Under the pieces are notes generated by a model. That model was given only the letters and a program-made list of their open reading frames with translations, was not told the origin of the DNA and did no database searches. A stretch of 64,000 bases of DNA, taken from Antennarius striatus (taxonomy: Eukaryota; Chordata; Actinopteri; Lophiiformes; Antennariidae). Positions 1 to 54,963 of this stretch are shown in pieces (within the stretch, counting starts at the first letter, position 1; every line of letters begins with the position of its first letter). The translations under genes were made by a program, and so were the position numbers. The DNA is taken from NCBI RefSeq assembly GCF_040054535.1, contig NC_090798.1, positions 3,512,001 to 3,576,000 on the forward strand, read 5' to 3'.

Positions 1-130
1 GTGGTCGATTAAATCAACGATTAGATAATGATTAGTCGGGCAAAATCTTTGACATATAATAAATTGTTCTCAAAAATTCACAATGATGGAGCAAATGCAG
101 CGGCTGACAGATGGAACAGACGATGCCCAC
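1..130 (-). other. start of shroom4 intron 8
   Basis: This is intronic sequence after the donor at 130. No exon of the remaining ASD2 is seen. Confidence 0.7.
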
Positions 131-43413
<43,283 letters not shown>

Positions 43414-43551
43414 TCTCCTTCCCGCCCGGTACCTTCTATCTCCCACGCGCTCTCTTTGAGGTTAATTAGCCTAGCCGGAATTCCTGCTAGTCAGCGGCGC
43501 CGGTAGCGGTCCCAGGGTTTCTCCATCACCGGTCTAACAACAACAAGTAAA

Positions 43552-43600
43552 GGATGGATGGATGGATGGATGGATGGATAGATGGATGGGTGGAAGGAAG
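43552..43600 (+). repeat. (TGGA)n microsatellite in shroom4 5' flank
   Basis: About eight GGAT/TGGA units with GATA and GGGT variants. It lies 140 bp upstream of the shroom4 start codon, so it is in the 5' UTR or core promoter. Confidence 0.95.
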
Positions 43601-43929
43601 GAGTAGAAGCGGGGGAGGGAAGAAAGTTTCAGCTAGTGTTAAGCTACAACTAGCATGTCGGTAGTAACTTCCGGTGCGTGCTGAAAAGAGGTGAATGTTC
43701 GCTTTTACTATAGCTCAAATATCACAAGATATCAAATTGCACTATTTATAAATCTTGTATTACAAACCTTAAGGATATGTTCCACTTCTGTCCTCTGAAA
43801 AAAAAAGAGTCAAAAAGATTTTATTTTGTGTTTAAGCGAAATATTTCCGGTTACTTTAGCTCGCTTGATGCAGCGAAAAAAACTTTGGGAAAACTTTAGT
43901 AGTGAGAAAAGACCCGCCTACTATTCGAA

Positions 43930-44031
43930 CGGCGGGATATGATTGGCAGAAAAGTAAGGGAATTATGCGTCAGGGCGTTCGCGTTAATCTGTCCAATTGG
44001 GAGCAAGCAGTGGGAGGGGCAACAACCAATG
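43930..44031. promoter_or_regulatory. CCAAT-box cluster, probable shroom4 promoter
   Basis: ATTGG at 43942-43946, overlapping CCAAT/ATTGG at 43993-44000, a GGGAGGGGC GC-box-like site near 44011 and CCAAT at 44026-44030. The cluster lies about 0.55 kb upstream of the shroom4 ATG in the divergent shroom4/bmp15 spacer. No TATA box is apparent. Function is inferred from motif density alone. Confidence 0.4.
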
Positions 44032-45431
44032 AGAACTACTGTATTAACACAACTAGAAACATAAAACCTGCCACTTTTTTAACATAAATCCCTGTGTTTT
44101 ATAGTTATACAGATAAAATGTACGAGTTTGATTCAAAATTAAAAGTTTCTCTGCATCTTTTGGTAAATTTAAACTTCTTAAATATGTGTCTTCCTCAACA
44201 GCCTTTATAGTTTGCAATATTAGGGAGAGAGAGGTGAACAGGCCTAGACATGTCGCTTCCCATCCAGACCACGAGGTGTTTGTTTTGGTCAGATCAAAAG
44301 ACTTTTGTTCTCTTTTAAACCCATTTTAGTTATGAGGAAACCTGAACTGTAAGACATGGTTTGGCAGAAAGATTTGTTTTCAAATGCGATCAAGTTCAAA
44401 AGATTTTTTAAAAGTTTCCTTCAGCATGTGTTTATGTAATTTCCTTTCATATTTAGCCTCAAAATGTAATAAAATATACAAGTGTGTAAGCGGCTGGAGT
44501 GTGACAGTGTAAATGTAGAACAAACCCCAAAGCAAACCAAAGATCTTTGCACCAAAGTCCATGACAGAAAGTAACACGTTACAGTTACTCCCACTGAGTG
44601 GATATTTGTACTGTTGTTACAGCTATGCGATTATATAGTCTGTGTGTACCTGTATGTGTGTATGCATGTGTTTGTCTGTGTACGTGTGTATTTGTCACTG
44701 TTGCGTCATTGTACCACATGGTGGCGCCAAAGTGACACAAATCTTACACAAGTACGTCTGTGTAAGTTCTCAATTATCTTTCACAAGTACAGTCCGACCA
44801 AATCCAAAACCTTGGAGTCAGAGTATGAATGTTTGTTTGTTTGTTTGTTTTCGTTTACCTGTTTGTTAAATACATGTAAACTGTGTCTTCCTATCTTATG
44901 TGCTATATATTGAAGAGAAATCCATAAATTACGAAAATGTAATTTTTGATTGCAACTAAAGACAATATTATCTGCTGGTAATTGTTCACAAAACATTTAT
45001 GAACTATCGTATTTAAGGTTTGAATATGTTTTTACATTAAAGCACAATTAAATATTTGTTGAGTGACTGCGTGGTTTTTATCATGAGCATCTTCAGCAAA
45101 GGGATAAAGCTCTTGTAATAAATTTAATTTATTAGTTTCACGTTTTTATCCAAACTTCTCCCCCAAAAATTTAGTTCTTCTACTTTAAATATTTTTAAGA
45201 ATATTTGTCACCTTGCAATACTATGCAACAGATGCTGATTATAAGAGAGATTTTTTTTTTTTTCATGCGTAATTTCCCAATCGAAAAAAGACTCCAGGAG
45301 ACAATAGAGCTCCCTTCAAACACCCGTTCTCCAATCTTACGCGTTTTTCTTTTTAAATAACGCACAAAATGTAGACACACCACCTCAACGCCTCACAAAA
45401 CGGAGCCAATGTCAGGCTTTTACGCAGCGTC

Positions 45432-45487
45432 CACGTGACTTCCACCCGCTACTATTGGCGAATTACTGACACCCGAGGGGTTAATTG
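45432..45487 (+). promoter_or_regulatory. candidate bmp15 promoter: E-box CACGTG and TAATTG
   Basis: CACGTG at 45432-45437, inverted CCAAT (ATTGG) near 45454 and TAATTG at 45482-45487, all 155-210 bp upstream of the bmp15 ATG. E-boxes (FIGLA) and TAATTG/A elements (NOBOX) are known controls of oocyte genes including Gdf9. Their use here is inferred from position. Confidence 0.4.
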
Positions 45488-45642
45488 GGGGTTACGTGAT
45501 TTTCAGGTAGTTGATTGTCGTGTTGAATACGGCCCACGGGTCAGGTGAGCTTGTAAATCGCGGCCTCGCCAGTGCGCAAGGATGGTTGTCAACTCTAGCC
45601 TCGTCGGTGGAGCTCGCTAGCGCCAGAGGTTTTACCACAAAC

Positions 45643-45997
45643 ATGAGGGCGACCCGCTCCAAACACAGCTTACTGCGTGTCCTCGTCCTGTCCACCTTTA
45701 TCTTCCTGATGTGTTCCACCTGCTCCGGAGTCACGCATGGACGCAACTTGTCCTCTCATCACCCGGAGTTCAAGCGCAACCGGCGGAGTCACCAGAGCGC
45801 AAAGCACAGAAGCGCGCACCACCGGCCGCTGACGGAGGCGCAGAAGGAGGACCAGAACCTGCAGTTCATGTTGAGTTTATACCAGAGCGCAGCCGAACCG
45901 GACGGCAGGCCCAAACAGCACCGGAAATTCGGCTCCAACACGGTCCGTCTGCTCAGACCGACTGCGTCGTCGGTGCATTATTTGCCAGCATCAAGAG
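45643..45997 (+). CDS. bmp15: bmp15 exon 1 (signal peptide and first part of prodomain)
   Basis: ATG at 45643 (A at -3). It is preferred over the in-frame upstream start at 45511 because a hydrophobic signal peptide follows within 10 residues. It ends PASR plus one base at donor AGAG|GTGAGG. A potential N-glycosylation site N-L-S lies at residue 35. Confidence 0.93.
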
Positions 45998-47661
45998 GTG
46001 AGGTGTGGATTTTAGTGCGCTGGTCTGTAGAAGATGTCCAACTTCAGATTGGGAACCAGCAGGTGTGGATAAAATCAGTGGACCTTGATCAGACTGCTGC
46101 TTCTTTCGAGTCACCAATGGGGTGATGATCTAACCTCCGTCCCAGGGTCTCACATGTAAAATAAATTTTTACTTGAAAATGTTTTATTCCTGGAATTAGG
46201 AAAAAGTTGGTCCAAAATTCTCATTGTGTCACTGCGGAATTGGAAGTCATTCCAATTATTTATTTATTTTAGTGACTCTGGTAACTGTCAAGAAAACAAA
46301 CCAATAATATTATCACTGCACTCCTTATTTTTTATGTTTTTATCCTTCTCATCTTGTTTTTATGGCTTATCAGTAACGTGATGCAAAAACAAAGTTTGGT
46401 GCAGAACCAGGATTCAATGATGAGGCTATTTTGACATGGACTTTAATTTCTCAGGGAACACTAAACTGATATAACTGATATAAATGGATTAAAAAATAGA
46501 TTTTTGGATTAGACTTGATTGACCGGTCTTGGCTCATTTTAAAATCGTTTTTCTAAGTTTAAAAATTCGAAAGACGAGCCCTCAGCCTGCTGGGTAAAAA
46601 TTGTGAGTTGATGAGTTTGTTGTCATGCTTTCTCCTCTTTGCCTCTGTCACCTTCAGACCACCACTACAGCTTCACAGTCCAGTACAACATTGACACTCT
46701 TCCCTCAGAGCAGCTGATTCGAGCTTCTTTCGTCCACCTCCGCTCTTCATCATCTCCCTCCAACTCCACCCCCACCACCGCCGCCTCCGCTTCCAAACTG
46801 CCCCGCTGCAGAGCTCAGATCACCTCGCTGGGCAAAGAGAGTCTGGTCACTCTGGAGCCCCACGAGCGCTGGACGGAGACGGACATCACTGCGCACGTCC
46901 AGCGGGGGAAGCGCCACGGCTCGGGTGGCCATCTTGTCCTGACCGCACAGTACTGGTGCTCGGAGCTCGGGCGCGATGAAGAGGAGAGCACCCTCTCCCG
47001 GTGGTGGACTCGTCTTCAAGGAAGAAAAAAATGGGGTGGTGAACCTCACCTTGAAGTCCCGTCTCTTCTTTTGTACCTGGAAGAGGAAAGGGAAGTGACG
47101 GACTGGATGGGGGACTTGCTGGGGACTGAAGGGGCGAGCATCATGCAGCGAATCGGGCAGTGGCATTCGTCCGTTCGCCGCCGCCGCCGCCGCTCTAAAG
47201 ATCTTTCAAATTCAGAACCTAAAGATCCTGCGCTGGATGTTCTAAAAGACGCCCCTTCTTCGTCCTCCTCTTCGTCTTTTTCCACCTCGCCCTCTTCCTC
47301 CATCATCTCCGACATCCCCAACTACAAACGTAAAACCAGCGTGCCCAAAAACCGTTGCAAGCTCCACTCTTTTCGCCTGTCGTTCGACGAGCTGGGGTGG
47401 GGTCACTACTTCATCGCCCCGCCGGTTTACAACCCGCGGTTCTGCCAGGGCAACTGCCCACGGGTGCTCCACTACGGCTACCACTCGCCCAATCACGCCA
47501 TCATCCAGACGGTCATCAACGATCTGGGCGTCGGCGACGTACCGACCCCTTCCTGCGTGCCTTACAAGTACATGCCCATGAGTGTGCTGGTGGTGCACAA
47601 AAAGAAGGTGGAGTACAGGGAACTGGAGGATATGGTGGCCGAGTCGTGCACGTGTCGCTAA
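45643..47661 (+). CDS. bmp15: bmp15, bone morphogenetic protein 15 precursor (452 aa, two exons)
   Basis: A secreted TGF-beta-family ligand made by oocytes that acts on granulosa cells through BMP/TGF-beta receptors, alone or with GDF9. Exons 45643-45997 and 46658-47661 join in phase 1 (AGAG|AC). Residues 1 to about 29 are a signal peptide (core LLRVLVLSTFIFL). The prodomain follows; it contains a block FMLSLYQSAAEPDG matching human Y-M-L-E-L-Y-R-R-S-A-D. Then comes a furin site of six Arg (292-297) and a mature part with FDELGWGHYFIAPP, SPNHAIIQ and terminal ESCTCR. There are six knot cysteines; PTPSCVPY has Ser in place of the dimer-forming Cys, the hallmark of BMP15 and GDF9. Synteny with shroom4 and the C-terminal motifs favour BMP15 over GDF9. 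The 155-aa mature region is longer than human (125 aa) because of a Ser-rich linker. Confidence 0.95.
45998..46657 (+). other. bmp15 intron
   Basis: 660 bp, GTGAGG to CCTTCAG, AT-rich, phase 1 like the single intron of mammalian BMP15. Confidence 0.92.
46658..47661 (+). CDS. bmp15: bmp15 exon 2 (prodomain, cleavage site, cystine-knot domain)
   Basis: The acceptor CCTTCAG|AC is followed by CACCACTACAGC (DHHYSFTVQY). The exon carries most of the prodomain, an N-S-T site at residue 154, the CGC-repeat cleavage site at 47176-47193, a Ser-rich linker, a second basic site KRK (342-344) and the knot. The stop TAA is at 47659-47661. Confidence 0.95.
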
Positions 47662-48640
47662 AAGACTCGAGTCAATCTTAAGGGAGAAGAGACCGGATTC
47701 GAAGGTCTGGCGTTTTTTTGCGGCTCACGCTTGAAGCACTTTTAATAGACGGCTGCTGAACGGAACTCTGGTCTGTCAAGAAATACGCAGACTGTTTGTG
47801 TCTATGCATGTATTTTTTTCATATAATTATTCTGTGAGCTGTTTAAATTGCTGTGAGCGTCCTGGTCGATATGTTCCTACTGGAGGCAAAGAAGTTTGTA
47901 CTTTTGGAAACATTTTAAGTCACTTTCAAGCAACTTAGCGAGAAGTGAGTCAGCTGAGCTAAACTCTCGTTCCAGGGTAACAAAACCTCAGACAGTAACT
48001 TGATGACATTTACTCAACATCAGGGTTATATCTTTTTTTTTTTAAAGAAAACCGATCTAACTGGACAAGTAAACACTGTTCTGTTCTCTAATATTAACCC
48101 GAATGAAGCCAAACACATGTAGAATCCATCTCCAGTATTCAACCTCAAAAACCTCAATCATCTAGAGTTTATTCTTATGTGTGTTCATAATTTTTTTTTT
48201 TCTGTGTTGTTCTTGTGTTAAAATCTGATCTGTATTTCTCATCAGGATTATAGTTCCCAAAAAAAAAAAAAGAAAAGAAAAGCCTGTCTGTTTGAAAAGG
48301 AACAGCATGGATAACGTAATCGAGGCTGCGTTCCTTGACAGGAAACTGGACCCGATTTTAACGGATGAAGGGAAGACGTAACTGCGAAAGCCTTATGATG
48401 TCACGTGCTTGCTGTCGACAATCTGAATCTTTTGCATATTGTATGTATTTATAATGGGAGGGGGTCAGAAAACCTGCTGCGACTGGCCTGTTTTGGATAG
48501 AAGATGTTAAAGGAAAGGATTGAGTGGAGGTGCGACAGCGTTCAAGAGAACAAACCCAAGCGTTGTGGTGGGGAAAAGAAATGCAGTTTTTTTTATTACG
48601 AGGACAATGAATAATCAAATAAAATGCATGTTTTCTAAAA
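47662..48640 (+). other. bmp15 3' UTR (probable)
   Basis: No coding potential. The first good polyadenylation signal, AATAAA, is at 48618-48623, which implies a 3' UTR of about 0.95 kb. Confidence 0.5.
48618..48623 (+). terminator. polyadenylation signal for bmp15
   Basis: AATAAA about 960 bp after the stop, followed by T-rich sequence. Confidence 0.5.
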
Positions 48641-51600
48641 CCAAATTTATTGTCATTTGTGATGTTGAGAAAATGTTTTTTGTCTAAAAATAGAATTAGA
48701 ATAAATAGAATTTTAATGCTGGTTTATTTTGGGGGGAGGATTGTTTGTTTTTTACAGATTTACTCCAAAATTCTCTGGTTCCCTGTTTGGTTTATTGTCT
48801 AATCTTTCACCCACTTTCCAAATGATCCATTAAGAATTGAAAGTTGATATGAACTTTTTTTTTCTCCTGAAACTTTCAAATAAGTTTGGGAAAAAATTCC
48901 TGGAACCACCTTTTTATGTGTCCAGTCTGAAAGTGAAAGGGTTCTTCTTTGCAAGTTGGGCATGATGCAAAGTTTTATCGAAATCTGTCCACTGATTTAT
49001 GCATAATATATATAAATAGAGAAAGCAGCATTAACAGAAGTTCATGCACTTCCCTGATCCACTCAAATTTGTTAGTGTTTGATCAGGAAAAAAAACTATC
49101 TCCAAGATTTAGAAAATCCTTTTTGTCTGAACTTGACCTGATGATTTAAAACCCTATGGACATAAGATTAAACTTGTATTTAAAGAAAAACAAGGATAAA
49201 ATCAGTTGAAGTAGGTAAATGAAGAAGTTTTCAGTTTAATTATAGATATGAAGAAAGTAAACTTAAACTTTACAACCATAATTTTGTACAAAACTGCTGT
49301 GAAAGAGAAAATATCAAAAAGTGCAGCGTCAGTTTGAGTCCAACAGATGGCGCTCTTCACTTAAAACTGTGTCTTGTTTCCATAAACGGTCTAATCCAAA
49401 TCAAACTGGGCTTGAGTTGTTTTCCTACCAGTTTTGCACCTCCAGGGGTCACATAGAAGATGCCCCCTCTGCACACATTCTGCATGCAGTCATGCAAACA
49501 TTTCCACAACGTTTCAAATAGTTTTTTTCCTCTCTTTCTCCCGTGTTCATTCTCTACATGTTAGCAGTTTAAATCTGGGGTGCAGTCAAACCGTCCTGAC
49601 CAGATCTAAATGAATGTCAGCAGACAGAAAGAGCACGAAGCTTCTTTTACCTCGCATAACAGGAAAGTTTAGTTCCCTATGGCACGGATTGACTTTGATA
49701 TGACGGTGACTCACACGAAGAAAGACTTAAAAACAAACTTTCTAGTCTGGACTTTCAGTTTTTTGGGGGGTCTTAACTTATTTCATTATAACCCAGTTTT
49801 ACAGTGATTCTATACAGGCATGTGTTTGAATTTAATTCCGTCTTATGTCAGAAGCAGTAAGTACAAATAGGTGCAAACTGCAGCTTTTTTAATCATTTTT
49901 ACAACCACAGAAAATGATCTTGAGCATTCATGGGTTAGAATCTGACTGCTTAAAAGTTAAATCTCAAAGGAAATCTGTATGAAAAGAACTCTTTATTCAT
50001 TTGACTTCTTGTGATCTCCCCGCTGCTCTGCATCTCTAATCTGTTACCGTCACCCGTGTTTTATGGAGTGACTGGAAGTCCTCCGTTTTATTGGACCTCA
50101 CTGTCTGTTTTTCCTGGGGGGATTTGGCACAAATGTTGCTTTTATCCACCCAGTTCTACTCTCCTCCAACAGAAATGGTGGTGCTCTGACATTACACACT
50201 CAAAAAGCAACGCTGATTCCCATAAATGTCACACAAGGATGTGTCCTGTGAGGAAGAAGCAGCCTGTCTCTAATCTGATTTGACTTACAGAAAGCCTCGA
50301 AGGATAGTGATTAATAAACTTTTACGGGAAGCAAACTTGCTTTATGAGTCACACAAAAATGAGTGTGGTGTTTATGTTGAGGGGAAAATATCATGATTCA
50401 AGAGAAATGAAGCAAATATTCACATTTTTAGAAGTCAGAACCTGAAAATGCCTCATATATTTTTGAAAGCTTTGTTTATTAGGTTTTAGTTTGAGTTGTT
50501 TTGGTTCTTGACAATAAATCTGCTACCAATCAGAAAGCCTTTTTATTTCCCCTTTAAATGGGTACACATCCATAAGGAACATGAATTTGTGGGATGAGCA
50601 GCAGAACCGAGCAACTCAAAAACTGTCCAGATCTTTGCCGCCATTACCAAACATGCTTTTTGAATCTTGTTTTGAATATGCGTCTTTGTGCACGCGCAGG
50701 ACTGGTTCCTGCTAGATTTTTAAATGATTTTAGATTAATTATTGAAGAGATAAATGATGCCAGAGTTCTTCACCCTCACCACACCTCCTTTCAGGTGATG
50801 ATTGGCTTTAACTCAAGGCTATTTCTGGGGCATTCTGGGAAAAAAAAGTTTTATTAAATCCACCCTGTTCTGTCCTCAAGAGGACTGAGAACTGGTTAGA
50901 TGAGGTCATGTCTGCAGCCACCCTTCGATCCGTTTGTCTCAGTGAATTATTTCCTCTTATTCGGGGCATTCGGAGTTTAACGGTCCAATGTGCGCCAGAC
51001 AGGTGTTATCTTGTCCAGTGGTCCATGTGGTGACTGCATTGGAAAGAAAATTCATTTAAAGCCTGAATGATGTCATTTCAAATTATCTGAATGTAAACTG
51101 GAGTTGTTCTGCCAGCGATGCCACGCGTCAGGAGAACGCCTGTTGTGTGCAGCTGAAAATTAAAGTTCAATGACAGCAATGGTAAAAGTCCAGCATCATC
51201 ATTAAATGAAATCCAAGTTAAATATTTATTCACCGCTCGGAGATTACATTCTGTTCCTATCCATGTAACGTCACATAATGAGAAACAAGGATGATAAAAT
51301 CTTCATGTGCAGTTTTTTTTATGGCTTATAGTTTCTGGACAAAATGTTTCGTCCTCTTTACTTCCCCCATTTGTAATTATTTTAGTATTCTTTTTCACAT
51401 TTCATGCACACACAGTTATAACTTTTCTCAATTGCATCAGTTCACCGCTGGCAGCACAGTCGCTGCACAGCTGGGTGATGAATCATGGCGATAGTATGAG
51501 GCAGATGTGTTGACTTTTTATATAATGCTGGGGTTTCCTCTCGCGGACCTTTGGATGATCAATCTCACAGGAATCAGTGCAGAACTTTTCTATTACATCC

Positions 51601-52980
51601 TTTATATCAAGTCTTATTCCTCTTATGTTAATTCCAGCATTTGGACATCATTTTGTCATTAGATTGTCTCTACTAGAGCGTTCTTGTCTTCTCTGGGCCA
51701 GCCTGGGTTTCCGATTAATATCTTGTGTTAATTTGAATAAAAAATGTTACAATGGAATACGTTTTTATTGTTTGATCACAAATCCAATGAAGATAGATTG
51801 CTGTGGATTAAGAAGATAAAAGATGTTGATTCAAGGAAAACTGACCCACCTTTAATAATATATATTCTGTAATATATATTCTATATTCTATTTTTAAAAA
51901 TGTCAGCTGGTTCACCTTTGTCTTACTAACCCAGTTGGTGAGATCCAGACACACGCATGCAGGTTTTATAATACACTCCAGTTTCAAGCAACATGACATA
52001 CTTGACATACATGACCTATTCTGTTTCCACACACGAGAAGGTATCACATGTGAAAGTTTACATGCATCTGGTTATACACATCACATATATACAGTACCAA
52101 TCCTAGAAGTACATCTGATTGTCAGCAGGTTTGTGAGCACGATTGCTAAAAAAACAACACAAAAAAACCCCCAATGTAACAGATTTTCACAACTCTATAG
52201 AAGGATGGGAGCAGAATAGAGTCCATTAAAGCAGTTTTTACTGAAAGTTCAGAAAAATTCTTCCGTCCACTTGGTGCAACATCTTCAAAAACATTCATTG
52301 CAATGCAAAAAAATGTGTTCCTAAATGTGCAATAAATAAATAAATAAAATAAAATTTAAAAAATAAATAAATATATATATATATATATATAGCTCATGTA
52401 TGCAGATGCATGTGTCACATGCCAGGGTTGTGTGTACAGTCTGCCTGCTTATATAAACTGTCCTCCTACTGTATATTCCATCTATCTTGTATAAGTGGAA
52501 AATCGCAACAGGTCAGGGGCATCAGTTGTCGGAGATTCAGTGCAGCACGCAAACTTCAGCTTGATAAAACCTTATCTGACTGAAGTTCATTCACACACAC
52601 TGTGGCATTGACACACACACATAACCCCTGACCTTTTTGGATCTTTTTTTTGACTTGGCTCTTTCTCTTCCTTTATGCTCTGTTCACGTGTGCTGTGTCT
52701 GGTCCGCCTGTATCCGTGTTATCAGCATGTTAATATGCACATGTAAAGAGTGTTTGAGTGCATATTCCAGAGATAAGAAGAGAGAAAGAAAATCTATCTG
52801 GATTTGGATGTCCTGAAGGGATTGACATTTCCCTAAGTGATTGCAGAAATCATGTAATGTCATATTTGGGCCAGAAAACAGAGATTAAAAAAAAAAAGGA
52901 AAGGGGTGGACGAAACCGCCTGGACTGTGACTATCTCTCCCTCCCTCCTGCGTTCTCTCTCCCGGGATCATGGTCCGTCT
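48641..52980. other. bmp15-leap2 intergenic region
   Basis: 4.3 kb with no recognised gene. Open frames here are short and have no family signature. It ends in AT-simple sequence (about 52328-52391), then GC-richer DNA before the leap2 TATA box. Confidence 0.75.
52328..52391 (+). repeat. (AAAT)n/(TA)n simple repeat
   Basis: An AATAAATAAATA run merging into (AT)n. Confidence 0.95.
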
Positions 52981-52981
52981 G

Positions 52982-52989
52982 TATAAAAG
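52982..52989 (+). promoter_or_regulatory. leap2 TATA box
   Basis: TATAAAAG about 190 bp upstream of the leap2 ATG, preceded by a CT-rich stretch and GGGATCATGG. Transcription would start near 53012. A strong TATA box fits a highly expressed liver/intestine peptide gene. Confidence 0.75.
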
Positions 52990-53173
52990 CTGAGCTCGCT
53001 GAGTCAGGCTTACTTAAAAGAGTCTTCCAGCAACCCCACTGACTCCTCACAACCTCCAGACTGACCCAGGGTCGGCTGATCTCCCGGAGGGATCGACGAG
53101 ATCAGACTTGAAGAGGTGCAGGTTACTGAGAAGAAATCAGCCTCATCGGCCCCCCTGGCAAACGTTTGTGAAG

Positions 53174-53245
53174 ATGCAGGAGAAAGTCATCCAAAGGAAA
53201 GCAGCAGCAGTCCTGTGCATCGTCCTGCTGCTGATGGCTCAGCAG
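53174..53245 (+). CDS. leap2: leap2 exon 1 (signal peptide)
   Basis: ATGCAGGAGAAAG to CAGCAG|GTGAGT, 24 codons, phase 0. Confidence 0.92.
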
Positions 53246-54348
53246 GTGAGTGGAAGTCCAGGAAAACCGTAGAAATATACTTTAGAGATTCAGATTAAGT
53301 TTAAAACAGACAAAAAAACATAGCGGGAGTAAGTTAAATATGAAATGACTCATACTATATAAGTACAATTGGAATGTTTTTATGCTTTCTTGATATATTA
53401 CTAATCCAACCATAACTAAATGCTTTTTTTTTACTGTTTCTCAAAGAAATTTGATAGTTAATTGATAGATAATTGTGTGGATCTAGATAATGATTTTTTT
53501 TAGAATAAAAGGGCCTCATCCCAACACTTAAATTCTCAGTGAGCCATCTTTACATAACTGTTTTTCCTTCTTTTTGGTTGGGATCTTGTAGAATAAACGA
53601 CTTTGTATTTTCTGTGTTTGTTGCACCAGGTCTTTGCTGGTCCACTGGTTCCACAGGTCCGGTCCAGCCCCGATCAGAGACCAGATTCAGGCCCGGTTCA
53701 GGTGCTGAGGAGGATAGCTCGGATGACACCCCTGTGGAGGATCATGAACAGCAAACCGTTTGGAGCTTACTGCCAGAATAACTATGAGTGCTCCACCGGA
53801 CTGTGCAGGTAAATGAAAATACCCCTCCAAGATACCCCGATCGAGGTGGGGAAGGACAATTAAAACAGGTTCATATGTGTAAAAATAATTGAATTAGATA
53901 TTTTTCTCTGAGATAACTGATTGTGGTTGGACAGGGATTGATATCATTAGTGTCATTCAATGTAAATTTAGCTTGAGTCATGCAGAAGACACAAAGTCAA
54001 TGACGTGATTGAATTTATAGATATGATGGTGAATGTGGATTAGGACTAGTTTCGCGATTGATCTTGATGAAAAGTTATGGGGATCCAAATTAACATTTTT
54101 GATCCATCCCCATGAACACATCTCATGTGTTCATAGGGATTTCATAGGCTGGTTATGTCCCCTGGTTATGTCCCATCATATTGCTTCACAGGGAATACAT
54201 TTGAGTGAACCACATAAAGCTTTGTGCTCTTTGACCTTTGAAATCATCCAGCTTTATTTAAAAACTAACAAACCTTCTTGTTCTCTTTTTCAGGGCGGGA
54301 CACTGCGCCACCAGCTACCGAGCCCCCCCAGAGACCGCTCACTACTAG
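53174..54348 (+). CDS. leap2: leap2, liver-expressed antimicrobial peptide 2 precursor (101 aa, three exons)
   Basis: A small secreted cationic peptide, antimicrobial and, in mammals, an antagonist of the ghrelin receptor GHSR. Exons are 53174-53245, 53630-53808 and 54294-54348, with phases 0 and 2. Residues 1-27 are a signal peptide (AAAVLCIVLLLMAQQVFA). A propeptide ends at the furin-type site R-I-A-R (52-55). The mature peptide starts MTPLWRIMNSKPFGAYC and has four cysteines at 72, 78, 83 and 88. Their spacing, C-x5-C-x4-C-x4-C, is identical to human LEAP2 (disulfides 1-3 and 2-4). The start codon has A at -3 and follows a TATA box by about 190 bp. Teleosts carry several LEAP2 paralogues, and which one this is cannot be settled here. 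The gene is convergent with phka2. Confidence 0.93.
53630..53808 (+). CDS. leap2: leap2 exon 2 (propeptide, cleavage site, first three Cys)
   Basis: TTGCACCAG|GTC to TGTGCAG|GTAAAT, 59 codons plus 2 nt. It encodes the propeptide, RRIAR, and the mature N-terminus through GLC. Confidence 0.95.
54294..54348 (+). CDS. leap2: leap2 exon 3 (last Cys and C-terminus)
   Basis: TTTTTCAG|G completes Arg. It then encodes AGHCATSYRAPPETAHY and TAG at 54346-54348. Confidence 0.93.
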
Positions 54349-54963
54349 CGGACAGGAAGTGTGTTTACACGAGTGCACAGCGGTGATCCTCACAAAGGAC
54401 TTTCCTTCTTGGACATGCACCTGGGCAGACTGTGTTTAGAAAAGGTTTTATATTTATATGTTGTTTTTTTTATGAAGGCCACAGCAGGTATTCAAGGGTT
54501 ATTACTGCTTTATTTTCTAGTGCTTTATTTCCAAGAGAATAAGGGAGAGATAAAAAAATGAGGACAAATAGGAGGAGTCAGGGGTAAAAATCTCCCTCTG
54601 TCGTGATTCCAAAGTGATTTCCTAAAAAAAACAAAACCCACAAACCCCAAAAAAGAATCTTTGAAAAGTTCTTTACCTTTACATTTTTTGAGATATTATC
54701 TCACGTTTGATAAGTTATCACCTGAACGTGTCAGTCGAAGGTCAAACCCTCCTCCTGATAATGTGTGGAAAGAGAATATTCGCTTTTCCGAAGGGGAATC
54801 ATGTGGTTCAGATTCCTGACGTCAGAAAACATTTTAATCTTATTGACTATCACTTCTTAAAAAGCGTTGAGTTAAAGAATTTATTTCAATCACCAATACG
54901 ACCGATCGGTTTCAACACAACTTCCTCACAATTGTCAAACTGAACACGAATGACGTCATTTAC

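Larger units (their letters stand above)
43414..45642. other. shroom4-bmp15 divergent intergenic spacer
   Basis: 2.2 kb between two start codons on opposite strands. It includes both 5' UTRs, the (TGGA)n tract, the CCAAT cluster, a (GTTT)n run at about 44830-44850 and candidate bmp15 promoter sites near 45432-45487. Confidence 0.8.

Noticed and set aside
45511..45642. Upstream in-frame Met at 45511 as the bmp15 start
   Set aside because: It would put 44 residues before the hydrophobic signal core. The Met at 45643 gives a normal signal peptide.
46750..47598. Long minus-strand open frames opposite bmp15 exon 2
   Set aside because: They are shadows of the GC-rich, strongly coding plus strand; no family match.
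50594..50857. 87-codon open frame between bmp15 and leap2
   Set aside because: No recognisable motif, no promoter or splice context; length within chance for this composition.
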